Part shown: one piece after another, positions 7,977 through 14,570 of the stretch | Layout: each line of letters begins with the position of its first letter | How positions within the stretch are numbered: the stretch's first letter is position 1 | Source: an uncultured Lachnospiraceae bacterium | Lineage (GTDB): Bacteria; Bacillota; Clostridia; Lachnospirales; Lachnospiraceae | Reading direction: 5' to 3' | Length of the DNA: 41,046 nt | Assembly: GCA_910589195.1 (NCBI GenBank) | Contig: CAJUTC010000034.1 | Location: 1-41,046 of the forward strand | Made by a program: the position numbers and the translations under genes | Notes under the pieces: model-generated | Seen by the model: the letters and a program-made list of their open reading frames with translations, nothing else | The model's database searches: none | What the model was told of the DNA's origin: nothing

Positions 7977-8195
7977 ATGATAGTTTATGATAAATTGTGG
8001 GATGTACTGAAAGAAAAGGGGATTTCCCAGAACCGTTTATATAAAGAACACGGCATCAGCAGGGCACAAATTCACCGATTAAAGCATAATCAGGTGGTTT
8101 ATACCAGTACTTTGGATATGCTGTGCCGTATTCTTCAATGTAATGATCTTTCTGATATCGCAACTTATATACCAGATAAAAATGAAGATTCATAA
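7977..8195 (+). CDS. Small XRE/Cro-type HTH protein
   Basis: The 72-residue protein is essentially one DNA-binding domain: MIVYDKLWDVLKEKGISQN, RLYKEHGISRAQIHRLKHN (the helix-turn-helix, about 20-38) and LDMLCRILQCNDLSDIATYIPD. It resembles the YozG-like compact HTH family common in Clostridia, usually autoregulators or toxin-antitoxin/phage-type repressors. The ribosome binding site (GTGAG) is weak. It is divergent from the longer XRE gene at 7117-7668. No partner gene follows; the next 120 bases to the lipoprotein gene contain nothing I can name. Confidence 0.8.
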   Translation: MIVYDKLWDVLKEKGISQNRLYKEHGISRAQIHRLKHNQVVYTSTLDMLCRILQCNDLSDIATYIPDKNEDS

Positions 8196-8319
8196 TCCCT
8201 TATAGGCTTGCTCATTGGTATCATCCCGATCCGGCATTCTTTCTGTGCCAATAGCAAACCAGCGGGATTTGGCATAAGGCCGCAGGGAGCTTTTTAGGAA
8301 TTAGGATTCCTTCCAAACA

Positions 8320-9360
8320 TTAATAGCTAATCAACTTATTATAATCATCAATAATCGCGGATATGGAATCTTCAAATTTTCGAATTGTCCCATCATCAGG
8401 GAATGCGTAATCCAGATGAAAATCATCTACTGCTTCTTGATTTCTGACACGCTCAAACAAATCAGTCAAATCGGTTTTTGATTCCCGGATAGCAGATTCA
8501 AATGTATGGTAATATGCCGAGTTGGTTGGATAGCCTTCTTGGTACATGGCATCTTCATCTGCCAGGTAATCCAGGCAGGTCTGCACGTTTTCCACATACT
8601 GATCATACAAAGGCTGGAGCGCTTCTATATCCAGGTTTATAATCTGGGAATCATCGATTTCCTGGTCATAAATGGCGCTTTGTATCTCCTGAGCTGTATT
8701 AATCAATACATTAAAGGCATAAGTAGCTTCCAGGCCTTCTTCTTTCATCTTTTCCAAATTGTTAGCATTCTGCTGATCTGCTTTTGCGCTTAACTTGTCC
8801 AAAAAATCCTGGCTTAATGTTTCATATTCACCATAGTCCTTCCAGATAACGGCGTGCATTTCTTTTCCTTTGGCATACGCATCATCCTTATAGGACTCTA
8901 AATCCGTATAATCATATACTTCATCAAGAGTTTCTGCCAGTTCTTTCATCACCGGATACAGAGCCAGGAAAGACTGATCCAGTTCATCTGTTTCCGTTTT
9001 CTGCCCTACCAGTTCATTTGCCTTTTCCATCTGGTCATAAAAAGAGCTGGTCATGGATAAACACCAGTAATCTTCATCCAACAAGGTAAACTCTTCCTGA
9101 AAGTCCACATATTTAAAATAGCTGGCAATTACTTCATCGAACCGATCCACCATATCATTATTAACCTCAATATAGGCGTTATACAGTTCCCCTTCCAGCT
9201 CTTCTAAAGCTGCTTCGTCCACGGTTTCTTCTTCGCTTGCTGTAGTTCCTTCATTAACAGCTTCGGTTGTAACTGCCGTATCAGATGTTTTTCCGCCACA
9301 TCCTGCCATCAGCACTGCAGCCGTGGCCATACATCCTATCAGCAATCCATTTTGTTTCAT
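8320..9360 (-). CDS. DUF3829-like lipoprotein
   Basis: This 346-residue protein has a lipoprotein signal: a short positive start, a hydrophobic stretch and the lipobox LMAGC (cysteine near residue 21), followed by a Ser/Thr/Glu linker. The mature part is acidic and helical: AYIEVNNDMVDRFDEVIASY, a repeated pattern of Asp/Glu-rich helices, and QPLYDQYVENVQTCLDYL. This matches my memory of DUF3829/YiiG-like proteins, whose function is unknown. It starts at ATG 9360 behind GGGAGG. It lies 98 bases downstream of the small OadG-like gene on the same strand, but the AT-rich gap suggests an independent promoter. It should be anchored outside the cell membrane. Confidence 0.75.
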   Translation of the reverse strand: MKQNGLLIGCMATAAVLMAGCGGKTSDTAVTTEAVNEGTTASEEETVDEAALEELEGELYNAYIEVNNDMVDRFDEVIASYFKYVDFQEEFTLLDEDYWCLSMTSSFYDQMEKANELVGQKTETDELDQSFLALYPVMKELAETLDEVYDYTDLESYKDDAYAKGKEMHAVIWKDYGEYETLSQDFLDKLSAKADQQNANNLEKMKEEGLEATYAFNVLINTAQEIQSAIYDQEIDDSQIINLDIEALQPLYDQYVENVQTCLDYLADEDAMYQEGYPTNSAYYHTFESAIRESKTDLTDLFERVRNQEAVDDFHLDYAFPDDGTIRKFEDSISAIIDDYNKLISY

Positions 9361-9458
9361 TTTTATTTCCTCCCTGTAAATTAAAATATACGCTGCTATC
9401 TTACTACTAAACCGTACAAAAGAAAAGAGAAAATAAAATTTTTACAAAGTTTTAACAA

Positions 9459-9581
9459 TTACTTTTTGCCGCTTATTTTCCCCATAATCCACACTGCGGC
9501 CATTATGATCAGGCATGCTGCAAAAATACCGCCCATTCCTTTCAGCATAATTTCAAATGATAGTAAAACGTTTTCTGACAT
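9459..9581 (-). CDS. OadG-like 40-residue small membrane subunit
   Basis: This short gene starts at ATG 9581 behind AAAGGAG and encodes MSENVLLSFEIMLKGMGG, one hydrophobic span (IFAACLIIMAAVWIM) and a basic tail GKISGKK. The pattern of a short N-terminal helix with a Gly-rich turn, one span and a lysine end resembles the start of gamma subunits (OadG) of Na+-pumping decarboxylases, but without their soluble C-terminal part. It follows the beta-subunit homologue by 35 bases on the same strand, the usual partner order for such pairs. The product would be a membrane stabiliser of that protein. Confidence 0.75.
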   Translation of the reverse strand: MSENVLLSFEIMLKGMGGIFAACLIIMAAVWIMGKISGKK

Positions 9582-9616
9582 AACATGCTCCTTTCTTCAA
9601 ATACAACAGATTTTTC

Positions 9617-10753
9617 CTATAAAAACCGGCTTACCAAATTGATTACAATACCACCTGCGATAACGGATGCAATTTGCCCAGATACATTTGCGCCAGCAGC
9701 GTGCATCAGGATAATATTCCCAGGTTCTTCCTGGGCTGCCAGCTTTTGAACCACACGGGACGACATGGGAAATGCGGAGATCCCTGCGGCGCCAATCATC
9801 GGATTCAGTTTCTTTTTTCGAAACAAATTTACAAACTTTGCAAACATCACTCCTCCAATGGTATCAAACACAAAAGCCACAAGCCCTATTACCATGATCA
9901 TAATGGTTTCAATATTCACAAAAGCCTCTGCCTGCATACTGAAAGAAATCGTAATTCCTAAAAGCAAGGTAATTAGATTAGCTAAATCATTTTGAGCGGT
10001 TTCTGACAAATTTTTTAAGACCCCACATTCCCGAAGCAAATTGCCAAACATAAGAAATCCAACTAATGCTACTGATGCAGGAGCAATAAATCCTACAATC
10101 ATTGTAACTACAACCGGAAATGCAATCCGCATAGATTTGGATACGCTTCCTGGTTGGTATTCCATATGGATTTTTCGTTCCTTTTTTGTAGTAACCAGCT
10201 TAATGGCAAAGGGCTGTACAATTGGCACCAGAGCCATATAGGAATAGGCAGCCACGGCGATTGCCCCCACATAGTTTGAATGGAGGATCTGGGATACCAG
10301 GATTGAGGTTGGGCCATCTGCCGCACCGATAATTCCGATAGACGCAGCATCCTTTAAATCAAATCCCATGAAGGCAGCCATGCAGATTGCGCAAAAAATA
10401 CCAAATTGGGCTGCTGCTCCAAAAAGAAACATAACTGGCTGTGATAAAAGAGGGCCAAAATCAATCATCGCCCCAATGCCAATAAAAAGCAGGACAGGCA
10501 TTGCTTCGGATGCTTCGATTCCTATTTCAAAAAGCCATTGGATGATTCCATTTATTTCTCCTACGCCAGACATGATCTGATTGATTACTCCGCTGGAAGG
10601 CAAATTAACTAAAATTGCCCCAAATCCCATGGGAAGCAAAAGAGATGGCTCATATTCTTTTTTAACAGCCAGCCAAATCAGCATAATTCCCACTCCATAC
10701 ATAACAATCTGCTGCCAGGTTACAATTCGGATTCCTTCTAATAAATATTCCAT
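9617..10753 (-). CDS. Na+-translocating decarboxylase beta-subunit homologue (OadB/GcdB family)
   Basis: The protein has 378 residues from ATG 10753, chosen because AAGGAAGG precedes it; the in-frame TTG at 10774 would put that site inside the gene. It has about nine to eleven membrane segments and retains the ion-path motifs of OadB: IGIIGAADGPTSI with the key Asp, AAYSYMALVPIVQP with the Tyr, and HAAGANVSGQIASVIAGG with the Asn and Ser. In the classical enzymes the beta subunit couples decarboxylation of carboxybiotin to Na+ export. No alpha (carboxyltransferase), biotin carrier or decarboxylase gene is nearby; only a 40-residue gamma-like gene follows. Upstream is a probable Mn2+ riboswitch, so it may transport a cation independently of decarboxylation. 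That last point is inference. Confidence 0.9.
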   Translation of the reverse strand: MEYLLEGIRIVTWQQIVMYGVGIMLIWLAVKKEYEPSLLLPMGFGAILVNLPSSGVINQIMSGVGEINGIIQWLFEIGIEASEAMPVLLFIGIGAMIDFGPLLSQPVMFLFGAAAQFGIFCAICMAAFMGFDLKDAASIGIIGAADGPTSILVSQILHSNYVGAIAVAAYSYMALVPIVQPFAIKLVTTKKERKIHMEYQPGSVSKSMRIAFPVVVTMIVGFIAPASVALVGFLMFGNLLRECGVLKNLSETAQNDLANLITLLLGITISFSMQAEAFVNIETIMIMVIGLVAFVFDTIGGVMFAKFVNLFRKKKLNPMIGAAGISAFPMSSRVVQKLAAQEEPGNIILMHAAGANVSGQIASVIAGGIVINLVSRFL

Positions 10754-10807
10754 ACGATACCTTCCTTTCTTCAAAACATGAAACCTTCATAATGCAAAAC
10801 TGCAATA

Positions 10808-10839
10808 ACAGAAACCAGGATTTACAGAAACCAGGATTT
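10808..10839. repeat. Perfect 16-base tandem duplication in leader
   Basis: The unit ACAGAAACCAGGATTT occurs twice head to tail (10808-10823 and 10824-10839), in the leader between the riboswitch terminator and the start of the OadB-like gene. It is probably a recent slippage or duplication; no function is evident. Confidence 0.9.
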
Positions 10840-10925
10840 ACTTGTTCATAAAACTTTCCTGACAAGGTTTTAGGATCCAATGATAGTTCCAACTAAAATT
10901 ATATGAATCGCGCAAGAATTAAAGT

Positions 10926-10975
10926 AAAAAAGACTTTTATTACAGGGCAAATAAATGTCCTGTAATAAAAGTCTT
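10926..10975 (-). terminator. Riboswitch-controlled terminator
   Basis: Perfect 17-base arms (10930-10946 and 10959-10975) enclose a 12-base loop, followed on the minus strand by a U run. The upstream arm shares its sequence with the 3' strand of the aptamer's closing helix, so aptamer and terminator exclude each other. Confidence 0.9.
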
Positions 10976-11076
10976 GCTATTTCAATTCCTGGCGGATCCC
11001 TGACAGTAAAACCTGTCAAGCAATCGTTCTGACGCCTAAGAATCCACAATATGTGGAAGCTACTCCCTCTTATTAC
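10962..11076 (-). promoter_or_regulatory. yybP-ykoY (Mn2+) riboswitch aptamer
   Basis: Read on the minus strand, the RNA begins with GTAATAAGAG (11076-11067), then GGGAGTAGC, a hairpin TCCACA/TGTGGA, a GGCGTCAG...CCGCC arm containing a TGACAG/CTGTCA hairpin, and ends AGCAAGAC followed by CTTTTATTAC, which pairs with the first ten bases. GGGAGUAGC near the 5' side and AGCAAGAC near the 3' side are the conserved loops of the yybP-ykoY class that binds Mn2+. Pairing of the ends competes with the terminator just downstream, the arrangement of an ON switch. It sits about 210 bases upstream of the OadB-like gene. Class assignment is by recalled consensus; the central arms are less certain. Confidence 0.72.
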
Positions 11077-11244
11077 ATAAGCAAATTTTATTAATATAAA
11101 ATGATACCATGTCCATAGCCGATAAATCGCGGATAAGGGATACGTTTCTTTGATTATACCACAAATTTCAAAAAATAGGTGTCCTTTTTTCTGTTTTTCC
11201 GTTAAATTTTCGTTACACTGGCGTCGGTACTAACTATGATGGTA

Positions 11245-12036
11245 CTAGCCGTTGCCTTTCTGTGCATGTTCGTTCCAGATCAAATTCCGGATTGCGTTTA
11301 CTGCCACTTTTATTGCCGCTTCCGTATCATGAACCTGCTCATCCGGAAGTCCCATAGCCCGCCTGGTTTGATTGGCCACTACCAAAAGCACGCTGCCACA
11401 GCGCACTCTGCGGACTCCTGCTACAATAAAAAGCGCGGCAGATTCCATCTCAGAAGCCAAAGCCCCGCATTTTAGCCATGCATCCCACTTTTGGTTTAGC
11501 TCATAGGCGGCTGGCATGGTATCCGGAGAATGTTGCCCATAAAAATTATCCTTACAGTGAACTACCCCTAAATGGTGACGGAGCCCAAGGGACTGAGCGC
11601 TTTCCTTTAATGCTTCTGTTACCGAAAAATCAGCAACAGCCGGATATTCAATAGGCGCGTACTCTCTGCTGGTTCCCTCAAACCGTATGGCTCCTGTTGC
11701 GATTACCACATCTCCGCCTAATATTTCCGGCTGCATCCCGCCGGAAGTTCCCACTCGGATAAACGTATCAGACCCGCAATGTATCAGTTCTTCCATGCCA
11801 ATAGAAGCAGACGGCCCGCCGATTCCGGTAGACATTACGCTTACCATCTGGCCTTCCAGCATCCCGGTATAAGTAACGTACTCCCGGTTCTGAGCCACTT
11901 TTTCTGGATTCTCAAAATGAGCTGCTATTTTCTCGCACCGTCCCGGATCACCTGGTAAGATTACATAACGTCCCACTTCTCCTGGCGCGACTCCAATATG
12001 ATACTCCCGGTTTCCCTGTGCATAAACTAACCCCAT
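11245..12036 (-). CDS. udp: Uridine phosphorylase-type nucleoside phosphorylase
   Basis: The 263-residue protein belongs to the PNP/UDP phosphorylase family. It has GDPGR at residues 29-33 (phosphate site), VSVMSTGIGGPSASI, FIRVGTSGG with the conserved Arg, and CGALASEMESAALF (ribose-binding Glu/Met/Glu). These enzymes split nucleosides with phosphate to base and ribose-1-phosphate. Uridine is the likeliest substrate from overall resemblance, though other nucleosides cannot be excluded. It starts at ATG 12036 behind AAGGGGAT. It is a single-gene unit: the region downstream contains the Mn2+-type riboswitch of the next transcript, and a 14-base palindrome lies near its own promoter region. Confidence 0.85.
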   Translation of the reverse strand: MGLVYAQGNREYHIGVAPGEVGRYVILPGDPGRCEKIAAHFENPEKVAQNREYVTYTGMLEGQMVSVMSTGIGGPSASIGMEELIHCGSDTFIRVGTSGGMQPEILGGDVVIATGAIRFEGTSREYAPIEYPAVADFSVTEALKESAQSLGLRHHLGVVHCKDNFYGQHSPDTMPAAYELNQKWDAWLKCGALASEMESAALFIVAGVRRVRCGSVLLVVANQTRRAMGLPDEQVHDTEAAIKVAVNAIRNLIWNEHAQKGNG

Positions 12037-12080
12037 AGCCTAATCCCCTTCTTTCTGCAAACTATTTATGGTTATTGTGC

Positions 12081-12094
12081 CTGGCAATTGCCAG
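12081..12094. promoter_or_regulatory. 14-base palindrome upstream of uridine phosphorylase
   Basis: CTGGCAATTGCCAG is a perfect palindrome 45 bases before the udp start. The minus-strand TTGCCA within it could serve as a -35 element. No U run follows, so it is not a terminator; an operator is the simplest reading. Confidence 0.35.
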
Positions 12095-12155
12095 ATTTCA
12101 CAGAAAATAAAATCCTCTAATCTCCCTATCACCCCGCCTGCTAACCATACATTCA

Positions 12156-13334
12156 TTAATGATGGAACAGCCGGATTTGCGTAAACGCCATAGCAATACC
12201 GTATTGATTGCAGGTTGCGATTACCTGATCATCCCTTACCGATCCGCCTGGCTGAGCAATGTATGCTACGCCGCTTTTATGTGCCCGCTCAATATTATCG
12301 CCAAAGGGGAAAAAGGCATCGGAACCCAATGCCACATCCTGCATCTGATTCAGCCATGCCCGCTTCTCTTCCCGGGTAAAGACAGAAGGCTTTACTTTGA
12401 ATGTCTTTTCCCATACTCCGTCTGCCAGCACATCCATATATTCCTCGCCAATGTAAACATCAATGGCATTATCCCGATCCGCCCTCTTTATCCCATCTAC
12501 AAACTGTAACTCCAAAACCTTAGGAGCCTGGCGAAGAAACCAATTATCTGCCTTCTGCCCTGCAAGCCTGGTGCAATGAACCCTTGACTGCTGCCCTGCC
12601 CCAATCCCAATTGCCTGACCACCCTTTACATAGCACACCGAATTAGACTGGGTATATTTTAATGTAATCAGCGAAATCATTAAATCAATTTTTGCGGAAT
12701 CTGGTATCTCCTTATTTTCTGTCACCACATTGGCAAGCAGTTCCCGGTTAATATCCAGCTCATTACGCCCTTGTTCAAACACAATTCCAAATACCTGCTT
12801 GCGTTCAATCGGCTCCGGCTTATAGTCCGGATCCATCTGGATTACATTATAATTCCCGTTTTTCTTTGCCTTTAAAATCTCCAGGGCTTCCGGCTCATAA
12901 CCTGGGGCAATGACACCGTCAGAAACTTCCCGCTTAATAATTTTCGCGGTAGACACATCGCACACATCGGAAAGAGCAATAAAATCACCAAAGGACGACA
13001 TTCTGTCTGCTCCCCTGGCTCTGGCATAGGCACAGGCAAGAGGAGATAACTCACCCATATCATCTACCCAATAAATCTTTTTTAATACGGGATCCAAAGG
13101 AAGACCAATAGCTGCGCCTGCCGGCGATACATGTTTAAAAGACGCGGCTGCCGGAAGCTGAGTGGCTTGCTTTAATTCCTGAACCAACTGCCATCCATTA
13201 AAAGCATCTAAAAAATTAATATATCCAGGACGGCCACTTAATACTGTAATTGGCAGATCCATGCCTTCTTTCATAAAAATCCTGGAAGGTTTTTGATTAG
13301 GATTACAGCCATATTTTAATTCCAGTTCATTCAT
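12156..13334 (-). CDS. Stand-alone AICAR transformylase (PurH C-terminal-type)
   Basis: This 392-residue enzyme corresponds to the transformylase half of PurH: it transfers a formyl group from 10-formyl-THF to AICAR (ZMP), giving FAICAR, the penultimate purine step. Visible motifs include LKYGCNPNQKPS, AASFKHVSPAGAA (Lys/His catalytic region), SSFGDFIALSD, TLKYTQSNSVCYVKGGQ with IGIGAGQQSRVHC, and LGSDAFFPFGDN. The cyclohydrolase (MGS-like) domain of bifunctional PurH is absent, and its job is done by the PurO-type gene upstream. The start is ATG 13334, spaced eight bases from AAGGAGG; the ATG two codons earlier is too close. It lies 61 bases downstream of purO behind a ZTP riboswitch, whose ligand is the substrate of this enzyme. 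Confidence 0.93.
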   Translation of the reverse strand: MNELELKYGCNPNQKPSRIFMKEGMDLPITVLSGRPGYINFLDAFNGWQLVQELKQATQLPAAASFKHVSPAGAAIGLPLDPVLKKIYWVDDMGELSPLACAYARARGADRMSSFGDFIALSDVCDVSTAKIIKREVSDGVIAPGYEPEALEILKAKKNGNYNVIQMDPDYKPEPIERKQVFGIVFEQGRNELDINRELLANVVTENKEIPDSAKIDLMISLITLKYTQSNSVCYVKGGQAIGIGAGQQSRVHCTRLAGQKADNWFLRQAPKVLELQFVDGIKRADRDNAIDVYIGEEYMDVLADGVWEKTFKVKPSVFTREEKRAWLNQMQDVALGSDAFFPFGDNIERAHKSGVAYIAQPGGSVRDDQVIATCNQYGIAMAFTQIRLFHH

Positions 13335-13395
13335 AAACATTTCCTCCTTGTATCATAAGCTTATCGCCAGTTTGAACTGATTTTTAAACCGATTT

Positions 13396-14109
13396 TTAAC
13401 GATTCTTATTTACAATCCTGGTTTCGTAAGTTCCCGTAGCGATATCAATAAACCGTACAAACAAAGAAACCTTGTTATCCACATTTAAATTTTCCCAAAT
13501 CATATTAGTAAACGAATCAATATCACCGGAAATCCCTACCCATTTGGGTTCTCCCTCAAAACTGGGCAGGGGATTTTGATCCCGCATGTAAGTATGAAGA
13601 AAACGCCCCTCTCCAGCCACCGGTTTTTCATAAGCAAAGGTATAACGGTTGCAGCTTTCCGGATTTCCATTGCTGCTCTTTAAGATAGACATCCCGTAAT
13701 TATAGGTTCCGTTTTCAATATGCATAATGCCGGAAATCCTGGGGGTAAAATTAGGACCATCTGGTTCAAATTTGCGGCTTCTTAAGGATTGTTCAAATGT
13801 CATCTGTTTGCACATCCCCTCATAGATGGTATCCGTCTGATCGCCATTTGTTACAATCGTTTTATTCCCTAAAACACGAACCGGGGCATAGATAATCAAA
13901 CTGGGATCGGTTACTTTCGAAGGATCAAACGCCTGGGTTCGGATTCCTTCCCCGTCCTCTACAAAAATACGGTTCCGGCTATTTTCACTGCGCCCCATAA
14001 TAAAATAAGCGGTAACAGCCTGTAAGCCATCCTCTGATTTACCGATTACAATCCCTCTTCCCGGATAGGAATTGCTTTTTAATTCTTCTGCCAGCGAAAG
14101 CATCTGCAT
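13396..14109 (-). CDS. purO: PurO-type IMP cyclohydrolase
   Basis: The protein has 237 residues from ATG 14109 (AAAGGAG seven bases upstream; the longer frame to 14178 has no such site). It closes FAICAR to IMP, the last step of purine synthesis. It is recognisable by SYPGRGIVIGKSEDG, AYFIMGRSENSRNR, IYAPVRVLGN, EPDGPNFTPRISGI and the C-terminal IATGTYETRIVNKNR. The family is best known from archaea and is unrelated to the PurH cyclohydrolase domain; bacterial members occur in Clostridia. It is first in the operon, followed by the transformylase. A 310-base stretch lies between the riboswitch terminator and this start. Confidence 0.88.
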   Translation of the reverse strand: MQMLSLAEELKSNSYPGRGIVIGKSEDGLQAVTAYFIMGRSENSRNRIFVEDGEGIRTQAFDPSKVTDPSLIIYAPVRVLGNKTIVTNGDQTDTIYEGMCKQMTFEQSLRSRKFEPDGPNFTPRISGIMHIENGTYNYGMSILKSSNGNPESCNRYTFAYEKPVAGEGRFLHTYMRDQNPLPSFEGEPKWVGISGDIDSFTNMIWENLNVDNKVSLFVRFIDIATGTYETRIVNKNR

Positions 14110-14159
14110 AGTAATTCTCCTTTCTTTTCCGTTGAATATTAGATGTTTGTGAAACGTTA

Positions 14160-14422
14160 AACACTCTGGTTTAAGCAATTAAGGTTCAAGCTTACAGCAT
14201 GGGCATGACAAGCGGTAGGGTTGTGTATCGCTATATTGCCGCATACCAACAGCAATGTGCAGACATCCGCACCCGTTTCCTGTAACAACCTAAAAAAGAG
14301 TCCGGCTTGCCATACTCTCGCGTCAGAGCGCGGCTGCGCCGGCAACTATTTTCCTTAGCGCAGAGTGCGCATCCCCAGGAGTTTTTTTGCTTTATAGGAC
14401 GCATTTTCCTATAAAGCAAAAA
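14160..14422. repeat. GC-rich hairpin-bearing insert between ZTP riboswitch and purO
   Basis: An almost perfect 16-base inverted repeat (14384-14399 and 14407-14422, core GCTTTATAGGA/TCCTATAAAGC) directly follows the riboswitch terminator. Next to it is a GC-rich stretch with short palindromes (GCGCAGAGTGCGC at about 14358-14370, and GCGCGG/CTGCGCCGG nearby). I see no convincing gene in it. Composition differs from the surroundings, and I have an impression of similar blocks dispersed in Lachnospiraceae genomes, but this cannot be verified from one copy. It may be a small non-coding dispersed element. Confidence 0.4.
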
Positions 14423-14460
14423 CCGCCCGGGCATGCCAAACGATAAGGCGCCCAGGCGGT
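14416..14460 (-). terminator. Terminator of the ZTP riboswitch
   Basis: Arms ACCGCCTGGGC (14460-14450 on the minus strand) and GCCCGGGCGGT (14432-14422) form a strong stem with one mismatch, followed by a U run. The 5' arm contains the conserved CCGCCTGGGC of the aptamer, so ligand binding should prevent hairpin formation. Confidence 0.9.
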
Positions 14461-14521
14461 CGGCTGTTTATCTGTACGTGCTCCCTGTGGTTTTCTCCAC
14501 TTTCCGCCAGTTGCACGTCCT
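14448..14521 (-). promoter_or_regulatory. ZTP/ZMP (pfl) riboswitch aptamer
   Basis: On the minus strand GGACGTGC (14520-14513) pairs with GCACGT after an inner hairpin GTGG/CCAC, followed by the conserved AGGGAGC-like segment and, across a linker, CCGACCGCCTGGGC. CTGGCGG in the first domain can form the pseudoknot with CCGCC. These are the defining features of the pfl class, which senses the purine intermediate ZMP (AICAR) and its triphosphate. Downstream genes make IMP from AICAR, as known for this class. Confidence 0.9.
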
Positions 14522-14529
14522 ATATTTCT

Positions 14530-14558
14530 ATCATAATAGATCCTGGCTAAAACCGCAA
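14530..14558 (-). promoter_or_regulatory. Promoter of the ZTP riboswitch-purO transcript
   Basis: Reading the minus strand, TTGCGG (14558-14553), a 17-base spacer and TATGAT (14535-14530) sit just upstream of the aptamer and just past the stop of the permease gene. Confidence 0.7.
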
Positions 14559-14570
14559 GCTTTATTTTTA

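Noticed and set aside
9617..10753. Assignment of a full Na+-pumping oxaloacetate, methylmalonyl-CoA or glutaconyl-CoA decarboxylase.
   Set aside because: No alpha subunit or biotin carrier is present in the window, so substrate-specific naming is not supportable.
14157..14434. Minus-strand frames of 62-67 codons upstream of purO.
   Set aside because: They cross the hairpins of the inserted block and the riboswitch terminator, lack ribosome binding sites and show no family resemblance.
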